Assembly (NCBI GenBank): GCA_963738575.1
Contig: CAVTWY010000002.1
Span: 310,001 to 374,000 of the forward strand
DNA length: 64,000 bases
Reading direction: 5' to 3'
DNA from: CAVTWY01 sp963738575
GTDB lineage: Bacteria > Pseudomonadota > Gammaproteobacteria > Burkholderiales > Burkholderiaceae_C
The notes beneath the pieces were generated by a model, which made no database searches, had not been told where the DNA came from, and was given only the letters and a program-made list of their open reading frames with translations. Below, piece after piece: positions 34,703 to 44,095 of this stretch. Positions within the stretch are counted from its first letter, which is position 1, and each line of letters opens with the position of its first letter. The position numbers and the translations under genes are program-made.

Positions 34703-35455
34703 ATGCCCCCTGCCGCTGCCCCGCCGGAGCCGCGCAACCCGCGCGTGCCTCGCCATGTCGCCATCGTCATGGATGGCAACGGTCGATGGGCCAAGAAGCG
34801 CTTCATGCCGCGTTTTTTCGGCCATAAACAAGGTGTTGATGCCCTGGTACGCACGGTGCAGGCTTGCGCCAACCGAGGCATTGAGTACGTGACCGTGTTT
34901 GCGTTTTCGTCTGAGAATTGGAAGCGGCCCTCAGAAGAGGTGTCCGGGCTGATGAACTTGGTTTTGGCGGCCGTGTCCAAGTACCTCAAAAAGCTGGCGG
35001 ACGAGGGCGTTCGCATCGTCATCGTGGGGGATCGTACGGCGGTGTCGGACAAAGTGCGCGCGGCTTGGGATCAAACCGAGGAAGCAACGCGGCACAACCG
35101 CCGCATTGTGTTGTCAGTGGCCTTCAATTACGGTGGGCGTTGGGACATTGTGCAGGCGTGCCAACAAGCCTTGCGTGATCGGATCGACCCAGCCTCGCTT
35201 GATGAGGCCAAGCTGTCGTCGTACCTGTCGATGAGCTTTGCGCCCGACCCTGACCTGTTCATCCGCACCGGTGGCGAGGTTCGGATTAGCAACTTCTTGC
35301 TTTGGCAGACCGCCTACGCCGAGCTTTTCTTCACCGACTGCTTGTGGCCAGACTTTGACGACAAGGCGCTGGATGCAGCGATTGAGTCATACGCCGCGCG
35401 TGATCGACGGTTTGGCGGGGTCAAGCTTGACACCACGGCTGATCGCGCCCCCTAA
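34703..35455 (+). CDS. uppS: Di-trans,poly-cis-undecaprenyl-diphosphate synthase
   Basis: 250 residues from the ATG at 34703; the frame is open upstream over frr, but the conserved protein starts at 'RVPRHVAIVMDGNGRWAKKR'. The Asp of 'MDGNGRW' and the Arg-Gly motif 'DLFIRTGGEVRISNFLLWQ' are complete. Produces the lipid carrier for peptidoglycan and O-antigen. Followed by cdsA with 4 bases between. Confidence 0.95.
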   Translation: MPPAAAPPEPRNPRVPRHVAIVMDGNGRWAKKRFMPRFFGHKQGVDALVRTVQACANRGIEYVTVFAFSSENWKRPSEEVSGLMNLVLAAVSKYLKKLADEGVRIVIVGDRTAVSDKVRAAWDQTEEATRHNRRIVLSVAFNYGGRWDIVQACQQALRDRIDPASLDEAKLSSYLSMSFAPDPDLFIRTGGEVRISNFLLWQTAYAELFFTDCLWPDFDDKALDAAIESYAARDRRFGGVKLDTTADRAP

Positions 35456-35459
35456 CGCC

Positions 35460-36344
35460 ATGCTTGCACAACGCATCGCTACCGCCTTGGTCATGTTGTT
35501 GGTCATGGTGGCCGTGCTGATGGCGCCACAGCACTGGCCCTTCGCCTTGTTGATGCTGGCCGTGCTGGTGGCTGCGGCTTGGGAGTGGGGCCGCTTGACC
35601 GGGTTGAAAGGCACCATGGCCATCGCAATTGGCGTGGTAACAGCAACTGTGTTGGTCGCGGTGTGGTGGTGGCTGGGTGGAGGCTCTATGACGTCTGCCG
35701 TGCAGGCTGCCGTGCCGCCCTGGGTGTGGTGGGTGGCCAGTGCAGGGTGGGCAGCGGGAGGCGCGCTTGCGCTACGCAGCGGTGTTGGTGGTTGGCGCCA
35801 GTGGCCCCAATCGATCCGTTTGCTGCTGGGCGTGGTGATGCTGGTGGTTGCTTGGGTTGCCGTGACGCAGGCTGAACAAGTGGGGATTCTGTTTTTGTTG
35901 TCCGCCATGATGCTGATCTGGGCCTCAGACATCGCGGCTTACTTCGGGGGGCGAGCGTGGGGTGGGCGCTTGTTTGGAGGGCGTAAATTGGCACCCTCCA
36001 TCAGTCCAGGCAAAACGTGGGAGGGCGCGGTCTGCGGCCTGGTGGGCGCCGTCGCCTTGGCCAGTGTCTGGGTGCTCTTGATCGATCCACGCGCGCAGGG
36101 GTGGGGTGCCAGTTTGTTCTCTCGCATCGTAACGTCGCACGGCTGGCTCGCCATGTTGGTGGCCGTACTGGCATTGGCAGCTGCAGGCATCATGGGTGAT
36201 CTTTTTGAATCGTTGGTCAAGCGTGCTGCTGGGGCCAAAGACAGCAGTCGTTTGTTGCCAGGGCATGGTGGGGTGTTGGACCGCATCGATGCGTTGTTGC
36301 CAGTGCTTCCCATGGTGATGGCCTTGCTGTCCTTGACGCGATGA
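35460..36344 (+). CDS. cdsA: Phosphatidate cytidylyltransferase
   Basis: 294 residues from the ATG at 35460. Makes CDP-diacylglycerol at the inner membrane. Eight or so hydrophobic segments; the C-terminal signature 'DIAAYFGGRAWGGRLFGGRK', then 'LAPSISPGKTWEGAVCGL' and 'GDLFESLVKRAAGAKDSS', ends 'LLPGHGGVLDRIDAL'. Its stop overlaps the dxr start (ATGA). Confidence 0.95.
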   Translation: MLAQRIATALVMLLVMVAVLMAPQHWPFALLMLAVLVAAAWEWGRLTGLKGTMAIAIGVVTATVLVAVWWWLGGGSMTSAVQAAVPPWVWWVASAGWAAGGALALRSGVGGWRQWPQSIRLLLGVVMLVVAWVAVTQAEQVGILFLLSAMMLIWASDIAAYFGGRAWGGRLFGGRKLAPSISPGKTWEGAVCGLVGAVALASVWVLLIDPRAQGWGASLFSRIVTSHGWLAMLVAVLALAAAGIMGDLFESLVKRAAGAKDSSRLLPGHGGVLDRIDALLPVLPMVMALLSLTR

Positions 36345-37531
36345 GTGCCCCGTTGCGCAAACGATTGGTCATTCTGGGGTCGACGGGCTCCGTCGGCAAA
36401 AACACGCTTGACGTGGTGTCTAGGCACACCGACAGCTATGAGGTGTATGCACTGACAGCGCATCGCGGTGTCGATGAACTGTTTTTGCAATGTGCCCACT
36501 GGAGGCCACTTTTTGCAGCGATGAGCGACCCACTGGCGGCACGCGACTTGCGCTCACGGCTGCGCGCGCAAGGTCTAACGACCGAGGTACTCGAGGGGCC
36601 GTCGGCATTGGTGGCACTGGCGAAGCATCCGGACGTCGACGTCGTGATGGCGGCGATCGTGGGTGCTGCGGGGCTGGCACCTTGCCTGGCGGCGGCCGAG
36701 GCTGGCAAGCGCTTGTTGTTGGCCAACAAGGAAGCATTGGTGGTGGGCGGTGCACTCTTCATGGATGCCGTCAAGCGAGGTGGGGGGGCATTGCTGCCCA
36801 TTGACAGCGAGCATTCAGCCATTTTTCAGTGCTTGCCGGAAGACATGGCCACATGGCCAGCCCGCATCGACCACATCGTGTTGACGGCCTCCGGTGGTCC
36901 GTTTCGCACACGCACCCCCGAGTCACTGCGTGACGTGACGCCCGATGAGGCGTGTGCGCACCCCAACTGGGTGATGGGGCGAAAAATCTCGGTTGATTCC
37001 GCAACGATGATGAACAAGGCACTCGAGGTTATCGAAGCGCGCTGGTTGTTTAACTTGAAGCCCTCGCAAGTTCGCGTTGTGATTCATCCGCAGAGCATCA
37101 TTCACTCGATGGTTGTCTGCAAAGATGCCTCGGTGTTGGCGCAACTTGGAACACCCGACATGCGTGTACCCATCGCGTACGGACTGTCGTTTCCGCAGCG
37201 GATGGCGTCGGGCGCGGCACAGCTCGACTTCACGCAGATCGCGGCACTGACGTTTGAGGAGGCCACGCGCGAACGTTTCCCTGGCCTCTTTCTGGCCTGG
37301 GATGCGCTTCAAGCGCCGGTTGGTTCCACCGCCGTGCTTAACGCCGCCAACGAAGTGGCCGTGGCCGCTTTCCTAGCGGGAACCATTGGCTACAACGCGA
37401 TTCATAACATCAATGCGCAGACGTTGGCGTCGGTTCAACCCAACTTGGCACCCGCGCACCAACTTGAAGACTTGCTTGACGTGGATGCACGCGCCCGAAT
37501 CCATGCCCAACAACTGATTGCCCGCGGCTGA
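36341..37531 (+). CDS. dxr: 1-deoxy-D-xylulose-5-phosphate reductoisomerase
   Basis: 396 residues. First committed step of the MEP isoprenoid route, feeding uppS. NADPH fold 'LVILGSTGSVGKNTLDVV'; 'LLLANKEALVVGG'; metal ligands in 'PIDSEHSAIFQCL'; flexible loop 'HPNWVMGRKISVDSATMMNK'; 'IHPQSIIHSMV'. Normal length. Confidence 0.96.
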   Translation: MSAPLRKRLVILGSTGSVGKNTLDVVSRHTDSYEVYALTAHRGVDELFLQCAHWRPLFAAMSDPLAARDLRSRLRAQGLTTEVLEGPSALVALAKHPDVDVVMAAIVGAAGLAPCLAAAEAGKRLLLANKEALVVGGALFMDAVKRGGGALLPIDSEHSAIFQCLPEDMATWPARIDHIVLTASGGPFRTRTPESLRDVTPDEACAHPNWVMGRKISVDSATMMNKALEVIEARWLFNLKPSQVRVVIHPQSIIHSMVVCKDASVLAQLGTPDMRVPIAYGLSFPQRMASGAAQLDFTQIAALTFEEATRERFPGLFLAWDALQAPVGSTAVLNAANEVAVAAFLAGTIGYNAIHNINAQTLASVQPNLAPAHQLEDLLDVDARARIHAQQLIARG

Positions 37532-37589
37532 AAGCGCGACGTCGACATCGCATGCCATTGCTGACCACTGCGCTACGCCTCCTCAAACG

Positions 37590-38942
37590 ATGACGACCGT
37601 TTTAGCCTTTCTCGTCACCATCGGTATCTTGATCGTGGTGCATGAGTACGGTCACTACAAAGTGGCACGCCTGTGCGGCGTCAAGGTGCTGCGGTTTTCA
37701 GTGGGCTTTGGCAAGATCATCTGGCGTCGCCAGGCCTCACCCCTGCACACCGAATTTGCGGTCGCTGCGTTGCCATTGGGCGGCTACGTCAAGTTTCTGG
37801 ATGAGCGCGAAGGGCCGGTGGACGCCAGCGAGGTGTCGCAAGCCTTCAACCGCCAATCGCTGTTAAAGCGCACCGCCATTGTGGCGGCAGGTCCGGCGGC
37901 CAACTTGATGCTGGCCGTGGTGCTTTATGCCGCAGCCCATTGGATCGGCATGAGCGAGCCCAAGGCCCTGATGTCGTCGCCGTTGCCGGGCAGCTATGCC
38001 GAACAGGCCGACTTGCGTTCGGGCGATTGGGTGCGCGCGGTGTCCGAGGATGGCAGTGCGTGGCGCGACGTTCAGTCGATGGCCGAGGTGTCCTGGGCGG
38101 TGATGCGTGCCACGATCAACGCCCAGCCCTTGCATTTGCAGGTGACGGGCGCGAGCGGTCAGGGCGCCCGGACTGTGCTGTTGGCACTCGACAGGCTCAA
38201 CGCCAAAGAACTGGATGCAGCAACTGTCAAGAAGATCGGTCTCGGTGGTCCTTACAGTTTGCCTGTGCTGGGGGCGATTCGCGCCGAAGGCGCTGCCCAG
38301 GCTGCTGGGCTGCTTGAAGGTGATCGCGTGCTGAGCGTGGATGGGGTGCCTGTGCCCGATGCAGCAGCGTTGCGTCAACGCATTCGTGCCAGCGCCGGCC
38401 GCGAAACGGTGTGGCGCATCGAGCGCGCTGGGATCGCCCAGTCTGCAATCGTGCGCCCGCGTGAGGTCACCGACGGTGGACAAGCGTTTGGGCGAATCGA
38501 TGCCAATGTGGGCGGCGCCCCACAAATGGTGACGGTTCAATACGGATTTTGGGATGGACTTCGTCTGGGCTTGCAACGCACCTGGGACGTATCGTCCATG
38601 ACAGTTCGCATGCTGGGCCGCATTTTGGTCGGTGATGCATCAGTCAAGAACCTCAGTGGCCCGCTGACCATCGCCGACGTGGCGGGGCAATCTGTGCAAT
38701 TGGGTTTGACCTACTTCTTGGGTTTCCTGGCGGCGGTCAGTGTGAGCTTGGGTGTGCTTAACTTGCTCCCACTGCCCATGTTGGACGGGGGACACCTCAT
38801 GTATTATCTTTTTGAGGCCGTGACCGGACGGCCCGTATCTGACGCCTGGCTGCAGCGTCTCCAACGCGGTGGTGCGGTGGTGTTGCTGCTGTTGATGTTC
38901 ATAGCCCTTTCAAACGACGTGACCCGCTACGTGGGTCGCTGA
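37590..38942 (+). CDS. rseP: RIP metalloprotease RseP (site-2 protease)
   Basis: 450 residues from the ATG at 37590. Inner-membrane zinc protease cleaving the anti-sigma-E factor. Zinc motif 'VVHEYGHY' in the first transmembrane helix; two PDZ regions (about 120-300); third zinc ligand in 'NLLPLPMLDGGHLMYY'; last membrane helix 'VVLLLLMFIAL'. Begins 58 bases after dxr and is followed by bamA, the usual order that couples envelope stress with outer-membrane assembly. Confidence 0.95.
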   Translation: MTTVLAFLVTIGILIVVHEYGHYKVARLCGVKVLRFSVGFGKIIWRRQASPLHTEFAVAALPLGGYVKFLDEREGPVDASEVSQAFNRQSLLKRTAIVAAGPAANLMLAVVLYAAAHWIGMSEPKALMSSPLPGSYAEQADLRSGDWVRAVSEDGSAWRDVQSMAEVSWAVMRATINAQPLHLQVTGASGQGARTVLLALDRLNAKELDAATVKKIGLGGPYSLPVLGAIRAEGAAQAAGLLEGDRVLSVDGVPVPDAAALRQRIRASAGRETVWRIERAGIAQSAIVRPREVTDGGQAFGRIDANVGGAPQMVTVQYGFWDGLRLGLQRTWDVSSMTVRMLGRILVGDASVKNLSGPLTIADVAGQSVQLGLTYFLGFLAAVSVSLGVLNLLPLPMLDGGHLMYYLFEAVTGRPVSDAWLQRLQRGGAVVLLLLMFIALSNDVTRYVGR

Positions 38943-38977
38943 GCACCAACCCATTTGGCCAGCCACTGACATTGCCC

Positions 38978-41278
38978 ATGACATCCATCTTTTCTCTTGT
39001 TCACTGGCAGCCTGTTGCCGCCTTGGTTTGTGCCGTTGCGGCTTCATCGGCGCATGCCGTCGAGCCCTTTGTGCTGCGTGACATTCGCCTTGAGGGTGTG
39101 CAACGCACGGACCCCGGCACCGTGTTTGCAGCGTTGCCTTTTCGCGTCGGCGACACCTACAACGACGACAAAGGCTCAGCGGCTTTGCGCTTGTTGTTTG
39201 CGACGGGCCTGTTCAAAGACGTTCGCATCGAAGTGCAGGGTGATGTGTTGGTCATCATCATCGATGAGCGGGCAACGATTGCAGGTGTTTCGTTTGTGGG
39301 CTTGAAAGAGTTTGACAAAGACACCCTGCTCAAGTCCCTGAAAGAGTCCGGCATCGGCGAGGGGCAGCCCTACGACCGAGCCGTGATTGATCGCGCCGAG
39401 CAAGAAATCAAACGCCAGTACCTCTCCAAGAGCTTGTATGCCGCCGAGGTGGTCACGACAGTGACACCGATCGAGCGCAACCGGGTCAACGTCACGTTCA
39501 CCATGACCGAAGGTGACGTGGCGCAGATCAAAGAGATTCGCATCGTTGGTGCTACCGCTTTTTCCGAGAGCTCATTGCTTTCGCAGTTTGAACTGACCAC
39601 CGGCGGTTGGTTGACGTGGTACACCAAGAACGACCGCTATTCGCGCGCCAAACTCAATGCAGACTTGGAAACGCTGCGCGCCCACTACACCAACCGCGGT
39701 TACCTGGAGTTTGCTGTCACGTCCACGCAGGTGACCATGTCGCCTGACAAAGAAGACATCGCCATCACGATCAACGTGAAAGAGGGCCAGCGTTACACCG
39801 TCACTGGCGTGCAGTTGGAGGGGGTCTACCTCGGAAGAGATCAGGAGTTTGCTTCGCAGGTCACCGTCAAGCCGGGGCAAGCCTATCGCAGCGAAGATGT
39901 GGCCGACACAGCGCGTCGCATAACAGACTTGTTCGGGCAGTACGGCTACGCTTTTGCACAAGTGGAGTCGCGCCCGCAAATCGATCGCGACACAGCGCAA
40001 GTCAATGTGATTTTTTCGGCGCAACCGCAACGTCGCGTTTACGTGCGCCGCATCAACATTGCGGGCAACAGCAAAACCCGTGACGAGGTCATTCGACGGG
40101 AGTTTCGACAGTTTGAAAGTGCGTGGTACGACGGCCCCAAGATCAAACTCTCACGCGATCGCTTGGAGCGTTTGGGGTTCTTCAAGGAGGGGTCTGTCAC
40201 GCTCGACACGTCCGAGGTGAACGGGGCCGTTGACCAAGTTGACTTGAACGTTACCGTCGAAGAAAAACCAACGGGCAATTTGTTGGTGGGCATGACCTAT
40301 TCCAACGCCGAAAAACTTGGGTTCAATGCCTCGGTTCGGCAAGAGAACGTATTTGGCTCTGGCAACTACTTGGGGGTTGAGTTCAACACCAGCAAGACCA
40401 ACCGCAACTTGGTCTTCAGCACGGTGGACCCTTATTTCACCGTCGACGGCGTTTCAATGGCCACCGAGTTGTTTTATCGAACGTCGCGCCCGCTTAACAG
40501 CCAAAGCAATGCCTACCAACTTGAAACGCCGGGGGCCACGCTGCGATTTGGCGTGCCTTTTAGCGAGTTCGACACCGTGTACTTCGGGGCCGGCTACGAA
40601 AGCACCAAAATTGTGGGCGACGTTTTGCCCAACAGCTACATCTTGTACCGCGCCCAATTTGGTCAACGCGCCAATGCGTTTCCTTTCACCATTGGCTGGG
40701 CGCGTGACAACCGCGACAGCTTGTTGGTGCCCACACGCGGCACGTACCAACGCATCACGTTTGAATGGTCTCCGATTGGGGACGCCAAGTACCTCAAAGC
40801 CAATGCGCAGTACCAGCACTTCATCCCGCTGTCACCCAAATTCACGCTGGGCTTCAACACTGAGTTTGGGTGGGGTAAGCCCATTGGCGACCGTCGCTTC
40901 CCCATCTTCAAGAATTTCTTCGGCGGTGGTTTGGGGTCGGTGCGTGTTTTCGATGCTGGGTCTCTGGGCCCCGTGGACGTGACGGGCACTTACATTGGCG
41001 GCACCAAAAAGTTCAATGCCAACGTCGAGCTCTACGTGCCTGTTCCGGGTGGGGGCAACGATAAAACTTTGCGGTTGTTTGGCTTCACCGACGTCGGCAA
41101 CGTTTGGGGTGAGCGCGAGAAGGTGACCGCTTCGAGCTTGCGGGCCTCGGCTGGCATTGGGTTGAGTTGGATATCTCCCGTGGGTCCCCTGCGCATCAGC
41201 TGGGGCGTGCCACTTCGGAGCAAACCGAACGATAGAATTGAAAAATTCCAGTTTCAAATTGGAGCAGCCTTTCAATGA
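38978..41278 (+). CDS. bamA: Outer membrane protein assembly factor BamA
   Basis: 766 residues from the ATG at 38978. Signal peptide ending 'ASSAHAVEPF', five POTRA domains (about 24-420), then a 16-strand barrel with 'RGTYQRITFEW' and the 'VRVFDAGSLGP' loop (VRGF/Y region, here VRVF), ending 'FQFQIGAAFQ'. It inserts beta-barrel proteins into the outer membrane. The stop overlaps the skp start (ATGA at 41275). Confidence 0.95.
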   Translation: MTSIFSLVHWQPVAALVCAVAASSAHAVEPFVLRDIRLEGVQRTDPGTVFAALPFRVGDTYNDDKGSAALRLLFATGLFKDVRIEVQGDVLVIIIDERATIAGVSFVGLKEFDKDTLLKSLKESGIGEGQPYDRAVIDRAEQEIKRQYLSKSLYAAEVVTTVTPIERNRVNVTFTMTEGDVAQIKEIRIVGATAFSESSLLSQFELTTGGWLTWYTKNDRYSRAKLNADLETLRAHYTNRGYLEFAVTSTQVTMSPDKEDIAITINVKEGQRYTVTGVQLEGVYLGRDQEFASQVTVKPGQAYRSEDVADTARRITDLFGQYGYAFAQVESRPQIDRDTAQVNVIFSAQPQRRVYVRRINIAGNSKTRDEVIRREFRQFESAWYDGPKIKLSRDRLERLGFFKEGSVTLDTSEVNGAVDQVDLNVTVEEKPTGNLLVGMTYSNAEKLGFNASVRQENVFGSGNYLGVEFNTSKTNRNLVFSTVDPYFTVDGVSMATELFYRTSRPLNSQSNAYQLETPGATLRFGVPFSEFDTVYFGAGYESTKIVGDVLPNSYILYRAQFGQRANAFPFTIGWARDNRDSLLVPTRGTYQRITFEWSPIGDAKYLKANAQYQHFIPLSPKFTLGFNTEFGWGKPIGDRRFPIFKNFFGGGLGSVRVFDAGSLGPVDVTGTYIGGTKKFNANVELYVPVPGGGNDKTLRLFGFTDVGNVWGEREKVTASSLRASAGIGLSWISPVGPLRISWGVPLRSKPNDRIEKFQFQIGAAFQ

Positions 41279-41778
41279 CTTGGTTCAAATCGATCACATG
41301 GATGCTGGCGTTGGTCGCATGCTGCGGGGTTGCTGCTGCGCAAGACCTCAAGATTGGCTATGTCAACAGCGACAGGGTGCTGCGAGAGGCCAACATGGCC
41401 AAGGCAGCGCAAACGAAGCTTGAAACTGAATTCAGCAAGCGAAAGAAAGAGATCGACGACATCGCGGCGCGTCTCAAAGCGGCGTCCGACAAGCTAGACA
41501 AAGACTCTGTCACCTTGTCAGAGGCTGATCGCACACGCCGCCAGCGCGACTTGCTCGACCAAGACCGTGACTTGCAGCGCCGCAGCCGCGAGTTTCAAGA
41601 AGACTTGAATCAGCGCAAAAACGAAGAACTGGCTGCGGTGGTCGAGCGCGCCAACAAAATCATCAAGCAGATCTTTGACCAAGAAAAATACGATTTGATC
41701 ATTCAAGAAGTCATCTTTGCCAGCCCGCGTGTCGATATCACCAAAAAGGTGATCGACGCGCTCAACGCTGGCAAGTGA
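41275..41778 (+). CDS. skp: Periplasmic chaperone Skp/OmpH
   Basis: 167 residues. Signal peptide 'MTWFKSITWMLALVACCGVAAAQ', then 'LKIGYVNSDRVLREAN' and a long charged coiled coil with heptads (about 50-130), the tentacles of the Skp trimer. Holds unfolded outer-membrane proteins for BamA. Coupled to bamA by ATGA. Confidence 0.92.
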   Translation: MTWFKSITWMLALVACCGVAAAQDLKIGYVNSDRVLREANMAKAAQTKLETEFSKRKKEIDDIAARLKAASDKLDKDSVTLSEADRTRRQRDLLDQDRDLQRRSREFQEDLNQRKNEELAAVVERANKIIKQIFDQEKYDLIIQEVIFASPRVDITKKVIDALNAGK

Positions 41779-41789
41779 CGGCCGCACGC

Positions 41790-42830
41790 ATGCACGCGAC
41801 GCTGGCACAAATCGTCGGCGATCTGGGTGGCGCGCTTGTTGGCGACGCCAACATTCGGGTTCAGCGCATTGCGCCACTGGCGGTCGCTGATGTGGATTGC
41901 ATCAGTTTTTTGGCTCAGGCGCGGCTGCGTCCGCAGCTCGACACCACGCAGGCGGCGTGCGTCATCGTGGCGCCCGAACTGCAAGAAGCTGCTAGTCGGC
42001 GTGGTGCCGCAATCGTAACGCCTGATCCTTATCTCTACTATGCCCGACTAACCCAATGGTGGGCACGCAGCATGCGCCCCCGGGTTGAGCCGGGCGTGCA
42101 TGCCAGTGCGGTGGTGCATGCAACGGCGCAGGTGCACCCCACGGCCGTTGTGGCAGCCAACGCGGTGGTCGACGCGCATGCCGTGATCGGCGCACGCGCG
42201 AGGGTTGGCCCCTTGAGCCACGTGGGCGCCCACGCACACGTGGGCGAGGACACCCTTCTGGCGTCTCGCGTGGTGCTGGGCGAGGGATGCAGCATCGGCA
42301 ACCGAGGCATCGTCCACGCGGGTGTCGTTATCGGCGCCGACGGTTTTGGCTTTGCACCCGAGGGTCCAGCGGGCGCCAAGCACTGGAGCAAGATTGAGCA
42401 ACTGGGTTCGGTGCGCATTGGGGACGACGTCGAGATCGGCGCCAACACCTGCATCGACCGCGGTGCACTGGACGACACCGTCATTGAAGACGGTGTCAAA
42501 CTCGACAACTTGATTCAAATCGGTCACAACGTTCGCATCGGCGCCCACACGGCCATGGCGGGTTGTGTGGGGGTGGCTGGCAGCACCAAAATTGGTGCAC
42601 ATTGCGCCATCGGTGGGGCCGCCAACATCATTGGCCACCTAGAGATCGCTGATCATGTGACGGTTTCGGTGGCCACCGTGGTGACCCGATCCATCCGCAT
42701 GCCTGGCCACTACAGCGGCAGCTTTCCTTTCGACGACAATGCTTCGTGGGAGCGCAATGCTGCAACACTGCGAAACCTGCACCAGTTGCGTGACCGTGTG
42801 CGAGAACTCGAAAAGAAGCTCAAATCATGA
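41790..42830 (+). CDS. lpxD: UDP-3-O-(3-hydroxyacyl)glucosamine N-acyltransferase
   Basis: 346 residues from the ATG at 41790; a GTG at 41775 overlapping the skp stop would add five residues. N-terminal uridine-binding domain, then a left-handed helix of hexapeptide repeats (about 100-310). The catalytic His is in 'LIQIGHNVRIG', with 'GADGFGFAPEG' before it, and the end is a short helix 'LRDRVRELEKKL'. Third step of lipid A synthesis. Confidence 0.94.
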   Translation: MHATLAQIVGDLGGALVGDANIRVQRIAPLAVADVDCISFLAQARLRPQLDTTQAACVIVAPELQEAASRRGAAIVTPDPYLYYARLTQWWARSMRPRVEPGVHASAVVHATAQVHPTAVVAANAVVDAHAVIGARARVGPLSHVGAHAHVGEDTLLASRVVLGEGCSIGNRGIVHAGVVIGADGFGFAPEGPAGAKHWSKIEQLGSVRIGDDVEIGANTCIDRGALDDTVIEDGVKLDNLIQIGHNVRIGAHTAMAGCVGVAGSTKIGAHCAIGGAANIIGHLEIADHVTVSVATVVTRSIRMPGHYSGSFPFDDNASWERNAATLRNLHQLRDRVRELEKKLKS

Positions 42831-43276
42831 TGCCTGTGATGGACATTCACCAGATCCTCAAAAAGCTGCCGCACCGGTACCCTTTTTTGCTGGTTGACCG
42901 TGTGCTTGAGCTGGAGCAAGACAAGCGCATCAAAGCACTCAAGAACGTCACCATCAACGAACCATTCTTCATCGGGCACTTTCCTCAGCGCCCGGTGATG
43001 CCGGGTGTGCTGATTGTTGAGGCCATGGCCCAGACGGCAGCACTGCTGTCGTTCGCTTCGCTACCCGCCGCCGAGGGCAAGAACATCGTTTACTACCTTG
43101 CCGGGGTGGACGGTGCTCGCTTCAAGCGCCCGGTAGAGCCCGGCGACGCCCTGGTCTTGCATGTTCAGCTCGACCGTGCCAAGGCGGGCATTTACAAGTT
43201 CGTCGCCAAAGCAACCGTGGGCGACGACTTGGTGTCTGAGGCCAATCTCATGTGCACCATGCGCGAGGTCGGTTGA
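42827..43276 (+). CDS. fabZ: 3-hydroxyacyl-[acyl-carrier-protein] dehydratase
   Basis: 149 residues; ATG at 42827 overlapping the lpxD stop (another ATG at 42839). Hot-dog fold: 'LPHRYPFLLVDRV' and the active-site helix 'GHFPQRPVMPGVLIVEAMAQ' with His and Glu. Links fatty acid elongation to lipid A acyl supply. Confidence 0.96.
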   Translation: MMPVMDIHQILKKLPHRYPFLLVDRVLELEQDKRIKALKNVTINEPFFIGHFPQRPVMPGVLIVEAMAQTAALLSFASLPAAEGKNIVYYLAGVDGARFKRPVEPGDALVLHVQLDRAKAGIYKFVAKATVGDDLVSEANLMCTMREVG

Positions 43277-43280
43277 ACCG

Positions 43281-44069
43281 ATGGCGTCCATCCACCCCAC
43301 GGCGTTGATCGCTCCGGGCGCTTCGCTGGGCAGCAACGTTGATGTAGGCGCCTACAGCATCATTGGTGCCAACGTCGTGGTAGGCGATGGCAGCGTGATT
43401 GGTGCCCACTGCGTGCTCGACGGGCATACCACCATTGGGCGCCACAACTGCATCCACCCGTTTGCCACCGTTGGCGGACCACCTCAAGACAAGAAGTATG
43501 CAGGCGAGCCCACGCGTTTGGAGGTGGGAGATCACAACACCATTCGAGAGTACGTGACCATCAACACGGGCACCGTACAGGACGGCGGCGTGACGCGCTT
43601 GGGTGACCACAACTGGATCATGGCGTACGTGCACATTGCCCACGATTGCCAACTGGGCAGCAACATCATCCTGGCCAATGCCGTTCAACTGGCGGGCCAC
43701 GTGCAGCTGGGTGATTGGGTATTCTTGGGGGGGCTGTCGGGCGTTCACCAGTTTGTGCGCGTGGGGGCGCATGCCATGACGGGTTTTCAGACTCGCCTAT
43801 CGCAAGACCTGCCGCCCTTTGTCACTGCAGCTGGCAATCCCTGTGCGGCCACAGGCATCAACAGCGAGGGGTTGCGTCGGCGGGGCTTTTCGCCAGAGCG
43901 CATTGCCCAGGTCAAGCAGATGCATAAAGTACTGTACCGGCAAGGTCTCACACTTGAAGCGTCGCGCTTGGCGATGCAGTCAATGATCGACCCGACCCAA
44001 CAAAGTGCCGCTGACGTGTCGTTGATGTTGGGCTTTCTCGCCACGGCCGATCGCGGCATCGTCCGCTAG
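43281..44069 (+). CDS. lpxA: UDP-N-acetylglucosamine acyltransferase
   Basis: 262 residues from the ATG at 43281, four bases after the fabZ stop. Hexapeptide helix starting 'IHPTALIAPGASLGSNV'; catalytic His in 'YVHIAHDCQLG'; 'GLSGVHQFVRVG' and 'AAGNPC', as in all LpxA; C-terminal helices with 'RRRGFSPERI'. First step of lipid A synthesis. Confidence 0.96.
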   Translation: MASIHPTALIAPGASLGSNVDVGAYSIIGANVVVGDGSVIGAHCVLDGHTTIGRHNCIHPFATVGGPPQDKKYAGEPTRLEVGDHNTIREYVTINTGTVQDGGVTRLGDHNWIMAYVHIAHDCQLGSNIILANAVQLAGHVQLGDWVFLGGLSGVHQFVRVGAHAMTGFQTRLSQDLPPFVTAAGNPCAATGINSEGLRRRGFSPERIAQVKQMHKVLYRQGLTLEASRLAMQSMIDPTQQSAADVSLMLGFLATADRGIVR

Positions 44070-44095
44070 CCCATGCAAACCGGGCGGAGGCGGCC